6,550 nt of DNA from a bacterium. Its GTDB lineage: Bacteria; BMS3Abin14. Made by a program: the position numbers and the translations under genes. Under the pieces are notes generated by a model. That model was not told the DNA's origin. It saw nothing but the letters and a program-made list of their open reading frames with translations, and ran no database searches. The stretch covers positions 185,534 to 192,083 of the forward strand of contig CP070682.1 of the NCBI GenBank assembly GCA_020352595.1, in the 5' to 3' direction. This document shows, piece after piece, positions 1-5,147 of the stretch (the stretch's first letter is position 1; the number at the start of each line of letters is the position of its first letter).

Positions 1-222
1 AGAGTTCAGTGGGGGTTGCCGCCCTGCGGCTGTGGGAACTGCGCGCTCCGGAGTACTTCGGTACAAAGTACAAGGTACAAAGTTCAGAGACGGTTGCCGC
101 TTTGCGGCTGTGGGAACTCCGCGCTCCGGAGTACTCCGGAACAAAGTTCAAGGTACAAAGTTCAGCGAGGGTTGCCGCTTTGCGGCTGTGGGAACTCCGC
201 GCCCCGGCGCACTCCGCTGACA
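1..222. repeat. 78-bp tandem repeat array, open at the left edge
   Basis: Units begin with GTTGCC at 15, 93 and 171, so the period is exactly 78 bp. Unit 1 (15-92) and unit 2 (93-170) differ at about 8 positions. Unit 3 matches unit 2 closely to about 202 and then decays. Bases 1-14 match the tail of a preceding unit, so the array continues beyond the window. Each full unit has three parts: a short hairpin (GCCGC, TTT, GCGGC in units 2 and 3), a GC-rich palindromic part around GGAGTAC, and four 7-bp repeats of the type GTACAAA/GTTCAGA (61-88 and 139-166). Because 78 is divisible by 3, an open frame here seems to encode 26-residue repeats. I regard that as an artefact, since it runs on antisense to the Fe-S gene. 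Function is unknown. Confidence 0.9.
125..140. repeat. 16-bp perfect palindrome inside repeat unit 2
   Basis: TCCGGAGTACTCCGGA equals its own reverse complement. Unit 1 carries a decayed version (47-62, with TTCGG in the right half), and unit 3 has lost the symmetry. A palindrome of this length could be a protein-binding site or a cruciform, but its place within a tandem repeat suggests it is simply part of the repeat unit. The core AGTACT recurs in the heptanucleotide array at 3091-3174. Confidence 0.8.
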
Positions 223-313
223 GGGGCAGGATATTGAGTTCAAGGGGAGTTCAGGGGGACCGGTGTCAGGGCAAAGGGCCAGTGAAAAAACTGCCGGTTC
301 AGAACTCAGAACC
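223..313. other. Short non-coding gap between repeat array and Fe-S gene
   Basis: This stretch follows the decayed third 78-bp unit. It holds an imperfect direct repeat of GAGTTCA (236-242 and 247-253) and no credible ORF or RNA gene. Its right end runs into the 7-bp repeats at 297-317. I see no T-tract terminator for the minus-strand gene that ends at 314. Confidence 0.5.
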
Positions 314-317
314 TCAG
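297..317. repeat. Heptanucleotide repeats, three units, over a stop codon
   Basis: Three adjacent 7-bp units, GTTCAGA, ACTCAGA and ACCTCAG, occupy 297-303, 304-310 and 311-317. The TGA stop of the minus-strand Fe-S gene (314-316) lies within the last unit. The units resemble the tail of the 78-bp repeat (GTTCAGA) and the array at 4103-4130 (ACCTCAG). Three degenerate units alone would be weak evidence; the recurrence of the same 7-bp period at other gene boundaries supports it. Confidence 0.6.
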
Positions 318-1588
318 CCCCTCTCCACCAGCCACTGCGTGAAACGGGATTTGACCTGCCCCACGGCCATGGCCTGCTTGACGGGGGGCAGCCGGAGGAT
401 CACCCCGAGAAGTGCGGCCAGGGCCCGGTGGGAGAAAAGGACGCGGTTGTCGAAGATCAGGTCCTGGAGCGTCCCGCGCTCGATGGCCATCGCGACGGTG
501 CGGTGGGTGGTGGTCAGGGGGGTGAGCACCCGTTCCGGGCGTGGGACAAGGGACAGCGCCCCTTCGCGGCAGTTGCGGACACACACGCCACAGCCCAGGC
601 ACACTTGCGCGTCGAGGCGGGCCACCTTCTCCGACCCGTCCTCCGGCTCCCCGATGGCCGCGAGGGCCAGGGCGTCCACGGGGCAGACCGACACGCACCG
701 GCCGCACCCCGTGCAGTCCGCATCGCTGACCTCGGGGAGGAAATTGGTTGTGTGGACCGGCTCCAGGAAGCCGTACTTCCTGGCCGCGATCATGGCCTCG
801 CAGCAGCAGCCACAGCAGTTGCAGAGGAAGGCCACTCCCCGCTGCACGTTCTCCCCGAACTGAACGAGGTCCCTGCCGTAGGCCTCCTGGAGCAGGTCCC
901 TGGCCTGGGCCTTGTCAACCTCCCTGGCGATGCCGTGCTTCGTGAGGGACCGGGCTGTGGAGCCGAAGGTCATGCAGATGTTCATGGGCGCGTCGCAGGC
1001 GCTGCCGAGGTGCTCCATCTTGTGGCGGCAGTAGCACACGCCGATGCCTATGTGCCGGCTCCTTTCGATGACGTGGCTGGCCCGCTCGTAATCCATGACG
1101 TGAAGGGCGTTCTCGCCGGTGAGGACCGGCTCTTGGACGAAGGTACGGCCCAACTGCGTTTTCCCCGTGGCGAAGAGGGCCTTGATGAAATCCTCCTCCA
1201 CGTTGAGGTACTGGTAAAACAGCTCGGACAGGAGCTTCTGGTCGATGTTCTGCCGCACCCGCATGAGGGAGAACTCGAAGAAGCCGGCCATGGGAGGGGG
1301 GAGGACGTAGTAGGTTTTCCCGCGCACCTCCATGTCCAGGAGGATCCCGCGCCCCGCCAGTTCCTCGAGGGTTTTCCGGGCCTGGGCCTCGTCCGTTTTC
1401 CAGACGGCCGCGGCCTTGCCGGCCGTGAAGGGCTTGATGGGGAGCAGCGCCACGAGGCCGGCCTCCCGTTCGGAAAAGAGCATCTCCAGGATCCTGAAGA
1501 GCAGTTCCGTCGGAGGGGCCCCCTGGGGGAACCGGTTGATCCTCTCCGCGAGGCGCCCGTAGGCGGATCTGGGGGTCAGGTGGGCCAA
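314..1588 (-). CDS. Winged-helix N-terminus plus multi-cluster 4Fe-4S ferredoxin-type protein
   Basis: This 424-residue protein is probably a cytoplasmic electron-transfer or redox-sensing Fe-S protein. Residues ~25-105 look like a winged helix-turn-helix (helix at 66-80, then GILLDMEVRGKTYYVLPP as the wing, followed by AGFFEF). The middle has CYC at 185-187 with Cys198 and Cys205, then HGIAREV at 218-224. A cysteine cluster C256-N-C-C-G-C-C-C263 follows. The C-terminus has two classical 4Fe-4S motifs: C292, C295, C298, C302-P and C330, C333, C336, C340. Related proteins are frequent in Desulfobacterota and are usually annotated only as 4Fe-4S ferredoxin; the substrate and partner are not known to me. 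The TTG start is favoured because an in-frame TAA directly precedes it, GGGAGAG lies just upstream, and the next Met is residue 36. No other redox subunit gene is adjacent. Confidence 0.9.
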   Translation of the reverse strand: MAHLTPRSAYGRLAERINRFPQGAPPTELLFRILEMLFSEREAGLVALLPIKPFTAGKAAAVWKTDEAQARKTLEELAGRGILLDMEVRGKTYYVLPPPMAGFFEFSLMRVRQNIDQKLLSELFYQYLNVEEDFIKALFATGKTQLGRTFVQEPVLTGENALHVMDYERASHVIERSRHIGIGVCYCRHKMEHLGSACDAPMNICMTFGSTARSLTKHGIAREVDKAQARDLLQEAYGRDLVQFGENVQRGVAFLCNCCGCCCEAMIAARKYGFLEPVHTTNFLPEVSDADCTGCGRCVSVCPVDALALAAIGEPEDGSEKVARLDAQVCLGCGVCVRNCREGALSLVPRPERVLTPLTTTHRTVAMAIERGTLQDLIFDNRVLFSHRALAALLGVILRLPPVKQAMAVGQVKSRFTQWLVERG

Positions 1589-1592
1589 TTAT

Positions 1593-1599
1593 CTCTCCC
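1593..1599 (-). promoter_or_regulatory. Ribosome binding site supporting a TTG start
   Basis: On the minus strand GGGAGAG is followed by ATAA and then TTG at 1588-1586. The core GGAG is 6 nt from the start codon. An in-frame TAA immediately before TTG rules out any longer form. Confidence 0.7.
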
Positions 1600-1636
1600 T
1601 GCTTGCGGCGGTAAGATGGCAGGCGGACCGAAGCAA

Positions 1637-1666
1637 AGAATAGCATATCTGCGCCGGCAGTGTCAG
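1637..1666 (-). promoter_or_regulatory. Candidate sigma-70 promoter for the Fe-S gene
   Basis: On the minus strand CTGACA (1666-1661) is separated by 18 nt from TATTCT (1642-1637). The -10 box is preceded by TGC, giving the extended -10 form TG-N-TATTCT. Transcription would start near 1630, leaving a leader of about 40 nt before the TTG codon. The call rests on motif match only. Confidence 0.45.
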
Positions 1667-1801
1667 AGCCGCTGCAAAATAGAGAGGATTAAGGGAGGCA
1701 GTTTCCGGGTCTCCGGATGCGGCCGCAGGTGGAAAATGGCCGGATGGGGCCTGGGGGGGCTCCACGGTGGCTGTGGTGATGATGCCCTTTTTATGCTCAG
1801 G

Positions 1802-1818
1802 GCCTGCCTTCGGCAGGC
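1802..1818. repeat. Small hairpin, 7-bp stem with TTC loop
   Basis: GCCTGCC (1802-1808) pairs perfectly with GGCAGGC (1812-1818) around a TTC loop. No run of T follows in either direction, so it is not a standard intrinsic terminator. Its role is unknown. Confidence 0.5.
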
Positions 1819-1860
1819 ACCCGACGGTGAGGCCGGTCGAAGGGCGGGCGGAGTCGGGGG

Positions 1861-2037
1861 ATGGCGGTGGCTGGGCATGAGGACGACGCGGCGGATTCCG
1901 CCCATTATTGGATTGTCGGTCCTGCAGACCAGGTGGAGGTGGTAGACGTCGTGGAGGGTCACAAGTGGAAGTCCCAAGCCAGAAGCCCTATCAGGTCGCT
2001 GCCAAGAGGTTCTGACACCAGGACAGGATCCCATTAA
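1861..2037 (+). CDS. Doubtful small ORF, 58 residues
   Basis: An ATG preceded by GGAG with a 7-nt spacer opens a 58-codon frame ending at TAA. The N-terminal half is acidic and contains HYWIVGPADQVEVVDVVEGH; the C-terminal half is basic and Ser/Arg-rich. I recognise no family, membrane segment or signal peptide. The Shine-Dalgarno sequence and the protein-like composition of the first 40 residues are the only support. It could equally be a chance frame or the remnant of a larger gene. Confidence 0.2.
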   Translation: MAVAGHEDDAADSAHYWIVGPADQVEVVDVVEGHKWKSQARSPIRSLPRGSDTRTGSH

Positions 2038-2070
2038 ACCTCTCCCCATGCCTTGTACCTGGTGCTCAGG

Positions 2071-2079
2071 TGTTATACT
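2071..2079 (+). promoter_or_regulatory. Candidate extended -10 promoter for the lipoprotein gene
   Basis: TGTTATACT matches the extended -10 form TG-N-TATAAT closely. A TTGTAC hexamer at 2053-2058 lies 15 nt upstream of the TATACT box, shorter than the usual 17 nt but tolerable with an extended -10. The start would be near 2086, giving a leader of about 100 nt. That leader contains GGCCAT (2097-2102) and ATGGCC (2111-2116), which could form a weak stem. Confidence 0.45.
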
Positions 2080-2188
2080 CTTGCTGTACGCCTTCGGGCC
2101 ATTTTGGGGGATGGCCGGCTGGATCTTTCCTGGTACGCCCATCCGTTTCCGATATCCCGGCAAAACAGTGTTGCTGAAAGGGGGAATC

Positions 2189-3106
2189 ATGCGACACACC
2201 GCGCTTTTCCCCGTCCTGCCCTTCGTGCTCCTCGGCGCCCTTGTGTTTTCCTGCGGCGGCAGTGACGGTAACGGAGATCCCATCAACAGCAGTTTTGTCC
2301 TCGGGGAGACCAGCGTCTACGAGAACAATGTGGATGGCTACTGGACGCTGGCTGTAACGTACGACGACCCCGGATCGGATGGTGTGTGGCACACCTCGGA
2401 CGATGTGGTCGGTCAATATTCAACAGTGGACCGGAATCCGGACAACACCCGCACCCTCTGGTCAAGGTATTTCGGTCCAGGCCTCAACGGGATCTGGCTC
2501 GACGGAGACGACGTCCTCGGCGAGTACTGTCTGTACCAGTACAACACGTACGGGGACATGCTCGAGGGTTACGTCTACGATGACCCCGGTCCCGACACGA
2601 CATGGTTTGAGGGCGGCGATGACGCGTTGAAGGATTATTTCGTGTACAGATACGACGCGTACAACCGGCCGAGCAGGGAGACGATTTACAACCCCGACGA
2701 TTCGGTGAAGTATTACTTTATCTTTTATTACGATGGCAGCGGACGGCAGTACAGGGGGTTCGTCTACGACCAACCGGGGGCAGACACGATATGGTTCAAT
2801 TCCGACGATGTCATGGCTGCATACTACACGTACGAATTCGACTCCAACGGAAGAGGGTTGAGAAAATACTGGTATTACGATCCGGGCGATGACGGCATAT
2901 GGATCAACGGCGATGACACCCTTGCCCTGTACTACCGTTTCCACAGGGATTCCAACGGCTACATCATCCGGGAGGACAAGTATGTCCCGTACTCGCCCCC
3001 GGGAAACGGTAGCCTGAGCCTATCATTGCGCAGGGATGCCAGGCCTGCTGACCGGTTCTCCAATGGCCCAGGGGCGGAGAAACAGGTGCCAAGCACTGAG
3101 TACTGA
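2189..3106 (+). CDS. Repeat-containing lipoprotein of unknown function
   Basis: The chosen ATG has AAAGGGGG just upstream and gives a clear lipoprotein signal: a hydrophobic segment (residues 5-20), then VFSC with Cys22 as lipidation site. Gly23 at +2 favours outer-membrane sorting. A longer in-frame start at 2048 would add 47 residues and bury this signal. The mature 305-residue precursor is built of repeats with a strict 36-residue period: Trp67, Trp103, Trp139, Trp202 and Trp238, each in a motif like PGxDxxWxxxDD. Between repeats 3 and 4 lies a shortened unit of about 26 residues (161-186) lacking that motif. The second half of each unit, YxYDxxGR, resembles RHS/YD repeats. The Asp-rich motif might bind calcium; that is inference. 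Residues ~276-305 leave the pattern, and the stop lies inside a heptanucleotide array. Expected location: cell surface or periplasm. Confidence 0.85.
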   Translation: MRHTALFPVLPFVLLGALVFSCGGSDGNGDPINSSFVLGETSVYENNVDGYWTLAVTYDDPGSDGVWHTSDDVVGQYSTVDRNPDNTRTLWSRYFGPGLNGIWLDGDDVLGEYCLYQYNTYGDMLEGYVYDDPGPDTTWFEGGDDALKDYFVYRYDAYNRPSRETIYNPDDSVKYYFIFYYDGSGRQYRGFVYDQPGADTIWFNSDDVMAAYYTYEFDSNGRGLRKYWYYDPGDDGIWINGDDTLALYYRFHRDSNGYIIREDKYVPYSPPGNGSLSLSLRRDARPADRFSNGPGAEKQVPSTEY

Positions 3107-3174
3107 GTACTGGGTACTCAGTACTCAGTACTCAGTACCCAGTACTCAGTACCCAGTACCCAGTACCCAGTACC
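3091..3174. repeat. Heptanucleotide array of twelve units between convergent genes
   Basis: In strict 7-bp phase: a degenerate AAGCACT (3091), GAGTACT twice (3098, 3105), GGGTACT (3112), then eight CAGTACT/CAGTACC units from 3119 to 3174. The change from GAGTACT to CAGTACT reverses the orientation of the unit, so the array folds on itself. The last codons and the TGA stop of the lipoprotein gene (3104-3106) are inside it. Degenerate 7-bp units (GTACTTT, GCTCTTT) may continue at 3191-3204, over the stop of the next gene. I see no target-site duplication or transposase. Confidence 0.9.
3095..3129. terminator. Perfect 16-bp hairpin, possible two-way terminator
   Basis: Bases 3095-3110 and 3114-3129 are exact reverse complements with a 3-nt loop (TGG). 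An alternative, wider fold pairs 3100-3118 with 3134-3152 (19 bp, 15-nt loop). The structure lies between convergent genes, where a bidirectional terminator is expected. It lacks a following T-run on either strand, so termination efficiency is uncertain. The left arm includes the lipoprotein stop codon. Confidence 0.45.
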
Positions 3175-3202
3175 AACTCTTCCCTGACCCGTACTTTGCT
3201 CT

Positions 3203-4096
3203 TTACCCCGTCACGATCCCCAGCACGATGGCGACGCCGTTGAGAAGGTACATCTTCCGGATGTAGTGGCCGTGTTCGTTGAGCCTCTGCCACTGCCGGA
3301 CGGCGGGGATGATCCTGAGCAGGCGCACGAGGATGGGCAGGGTGAGCAGGCAGGCGAGGGCAGCGGGTGACAGGATGCCGCCGGCCACGAGGCCCAGGAT
3401 GAGGAGGTAGACCACCGCCCACTGCAGTATCAGGACGGCGTAGGAGGCTCGGCGGCCCAGCCTGACGGTGACGGTCCTCTTGCCCACGGCCTCGTCCGTC
3501 TCCATGTCCGGCATGCTCTGGTAGTAGAGGATCCCCGCCACCATGATACCGATGGGTATGGAAACCAGCAGCGCCTCCCATGAAGGGGAGCCCCTCATGA
3601 TCCAGTAAGTCCCCAGCACCATGACCGGGCCCATGATCACGCCGCCGAAGAGTTCCCCCAGGGCGTGGTAACCGTAACGGATGGGCGGTGCGGAGTAGAA
3701 GACGCTCGAGAAGATGGAGAGGGCCACGAAGGGGGAAAGGATCCACATGCGCGCCGCGGTCATGTAGCCCACCGCCAGGAAGAACCCCCCGAGGTACAGG
3801 GTGAGCAGGGCGGCCCGCAGCTCGCCGATGGAGATCTTCTCCTCCTGGATGACCCTCGAGCCTCCGATGGACCGCCCCGCGTCCGCACCCTGGTAGTGAT
3901 CGAAATAGTCGTTGGCGAGGTTGGTGGCCAGGTGGATCATCACGCAGTAGAGGTTGACGAGCAGGAAAAGCCCCACCTGCAGGGGGGCCCCCGCCCGCAC
4001 GGCCAGCATCCATCCCGCCGTCAGCGGGACAAAGGTGGCGATGTAAAAGGGGGGACGGCTCGCCTGCCACCACGCCCGCAGCTTGTCGCGGTTCAT
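3203..4096 (-). CDS. menA: MenA-like 1,4-dihydroxy-2-naphthoate prenyltransferase (UbiA superfamily)
   Basis: An integral membrane prenyltransferase expected to attach a polyprenyl chain to 1,4-dihydroxy-2-naphthoate, giving demethylmenaquinone. The 297 residues are mostly hydrophobic, with about eight membrane segments. The first Asp-rich motif, NLANDYFDHYQGAD (59-72, Asp63, Asp66, Asp72), has the MenA pattern NLANDYxDxxxGxD. The second, DMETDEAVGKRT (197-208), includes Asp197 and Asp201 with Gly205-Lys-Arg. Between them, APPIRYGYHALGELFGG (136-152) matches the MenA loop. Length is normal. The ATG has only a weak GAG eight bases upstream, supplied by the adjacent 7-bp repeats. No other men gene is nearby, and the substrate is assigned from motifs alone; another UbiA-type substrate remains possible. 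Confidence 0.85.
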   Translation of the reverse strand: MNRDKLRAWWQASRPPFYIATFVPLTAGWMLAVRAGAPLQVGLFLLVNLYCVMIHLATNLANDYFDHYQGADAGRSIGGSRVIQEEKISIGELRAALLTLYLGGFFLAVGYMTAARMWILSPFVALSIFSSVFYSAPPIRYGYHALGELFGGVIMGPVMVLGTYWIMRGSPSWEALLVSIPIGIMVAGILYYQSMPDMETDEAVGKRTVTVRLGRRASYAVLILQWAVVYLLILGLVAGGILSPAALACLLTLPILVRLLRIIPAVRQWQRLNEHGHYIRKMYLLNGVAIVLGIVTG

Positions 4097-4101
4097 GAAG
4101 G

Positions 4102-4182
4102 CATCTCAGATCTCATATCTCAAACCTCAGAGGAGCCCCGTCTCTCAGGGGCAGCCTGTTCCGGGATCAAAGATCTGAGATG
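4102..4182. repeat. 12-bp inverted repeat framing the gap between binding protein and menA-like genes
   Basis: CATCTCAGATCT (4102-4113) and AGATCTGAGATG (4171-4182) are exact reverse complements, 57 bp apart. A smaller stem, GCCCC (4135-4139) with GGGGC (4148-4152), lies between them. The left arm overlaps the heptanucleotide array and the right arm is an isolated, inverted copy of the same unit. It occupies most of the gap after the binding-protein stop at 4192 and could act as a weak terminator or attenuator; no T-run follows on the minus strand. Confidence 0.65.
4103..4130. repeat. Heptanucleotide repeats, four units, upstream of menA-like gene
   Basis: ATCTCAG, ATCTCAT, ATCTCAA and ACCTCAG occupy 4103-4130 in strict 7-bp phase. 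On the minus strand they read as TGAGAT-type units ending 6 bases before the ATG of the menA-like gene. The unit nearest the start provides its only Shine-Dalgarno-like GAG. Confidence 0.7.
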
Positions 4183-4191
4183 TCCCGTTTT

Positions 4192-5133
4192 TCACGGCAG
4201 CAGATCCCGCCGCACCATGTCGTCCGGGGCCAGCTCTTTTTTGAGGATCCCCCTGCCCCTGAGCCACGTGTACACCTCGCTGACCAGCCCCTCGTCCGGC
4301 ACCGAGGGCGGCGCGAAGGCGGGAATGGCCATGGACTGCTGGAGGGGTTCGGGGATCCTGGCGTACTTGATCATGATGGGGCGTACGGATTCCGGGTCCG
4401 CGTTGATGAGGGCGGAGGCTCGGGTCACCGCACGCAGGAAAGCCCGGACCGTTTCGGTGTTGCCGTCGATGTATTCGCGGGTGAACAGAAGAGTTGTGGG
4501 CGTGATCCCGAGGCCCCTGTCGTCCGCCACCACCAATGCCCCCTTCGCCTCTGCCAGGGTGACCAGGGGTTCCGGCAGGACCGCTGCCGGCACCTGGCCC
4601 TCCAGGAGCATGGGCAGCCGCGTCATGATGTTCTTGGCTTCCAGCATGTTGAGGGACGCCCCGGGCGCCTCCCGCTGCAGGAGCTTCACCGTCACGAACT
4701 CGATGATGGTGTTAGAGCTGCCGGCAATGCCCTGTTGGGCCAGATCGGTCAGGGAGGGTTTCCCCGTTCCCGGGGCAGCCAGGACCGCGAACATCCTCTG
4801 GTCGCCGGTGGTGTTGAACACGGTGGCCACCATGCGCATGGGCACCTGGTTAGCCCCCAGGATGATGGAGGTGAGCATGTCTCCGAAGTACCCCTGCGTC
4901 CGCCCGGCCGCCATGGCGGCGTCCTTTTCAAGCCCCGAGTTGAAGGGGACGAGTTCAACGTCGAGCTGCTCGTCCCGGAAGAACCCCTTCTCCTGGGCCA
5001 CGAACAGCGGCAGGGCCTGCATCACGGGCAGGACCCCGAAGGAGATCTTCCCGCCTGCGAGGCAGTCTCCGGGACTCGTGAGGCTGTGAGCGACCATGAG
5101 GGACACGAGCGCGGTCATCAGTTTTCTCTTCAA
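4192..5133 (-). CDS. Periplasmic substrate-binding protein, NMT1/SsuA/TauA-like
   Basis: Likely the periplasmic receptor of an ABC importer for a small organic solute such as a sulfonate, nitrate-like ion or thiamine precursor; the ligand cannot be read from the sequence. Of 313 residues, the first ~26 form a signal peptide (KRK, hydrophobic core, probable cut after CLA). The mature protein begins KISFGVLPVMQALPLFVAQ, followed by EKGFF (48-52) and VELVPFNSG (59-67), the usual first lobe of this fold. LEGQVPAAVLPEPL (177-190) matches the family's second-lobe EP segment. The TTG start has AAGGAG eight bases upstream. It follows the TetR gene by 12 bp, so both are probably on one transcript. No permease or ATPase gene is in the window, making it an orphan binding protein here. 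Confidence 0.85.
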   Translation of the reverse strand: MKRKLMTALVSLMVAHSLTSPGDCLAGGKISFGVLPVMQALPLFVAQEKGFFRDEQLDVELVPFNSGLEKDAAMAAGRTQGYFGDMLTSIILGANQVPMRMVATVFNTTGDQRMFAVLAAPGTGKPSLTDLAQQGIAGSSNTIIEFVTVKLLQREAPGASLNMLEAKNIMTRLPMLLEGQVPAAVLPEPLVTLAEAKGALVVADDRGLGITPTTLLFTREYIDGNTETVRAFLRAVTRASALINADPESVRPIMIKYARIPEPLQQSMAIPAFAPPSVPDEGLVSEVYTWLRGRGILKKELAPDDMVRRDLLP

Positions 5134-5141
5134 CGGTTCTT

Positions 5142-5147
5142 CTCCTT
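5142..5147 (-). promoter_or_regulatory. Ribosome binding site of the binding-protein gene, abutting the TetR stop
   Basis: On the minus strand TAAGGAG combines the TAA stop of the TetR gene (5148-5146) with AAGGAG. The spacer to the TTG start at 5133 is 8 nt. This arrangement fixes the TTG start and suggests translational coupling. Confidence 0.75.

Larger units (their letters stand above)
1667..2070. other. Intergenic region between divergent genes
   Basis: About 400 bp between the two candidate promoters hold no gene I can support with confidence. Visible items are a 10-bp palindrome TGCGGCCGCA (1718-1727), a small hairpin at 1802-1818, and a doubtful 58-codon ORF at 1861-2037. A longer minus-strand frame crossing this region also runs through the lipoprotein start; its product is rich in Pro, Arg and Ser and looks random. 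Confidence 0.5.

Noticed and set aside
9..863. Plus-strand frame with three 26-residue repeats that looks like a repeat protein
   Set aside because: The repeat comes from the 78-bp DNA array (78 is divisible by 3). The frame then runs antisense through the Fe-S gene and turns into Arg/Ser/Pro-rich text.
263..1945. 560-codon plus-strand frame
   Set aside because: It lies antisense to the Fe-S gene, whose cysteine motifs are unmistakable. The long frame is a by-product of GC-rich codon use, and its product has no recognisable domain.
2048..2188. Longer start for the lipoprotein gene
   Set aside because: It would place 47 residues before a good lipoprotein signal peptide and ignore the AAAGGGGG site before the ATG at 2189. 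It also begins upstream of the candidate -10 box.
1663..2286. 207-codon minus-strand frame across the divergent gap
   Set aside because: It overlaps the lipoprotein start and both candidate regulatory regions, and its product is low-complexity Pro/Arg/Ser text.
3091..3174. CRISPR array
   Set aside because: The units are 7 bp and directly adjacent with no spacers, and there are no cas genes.
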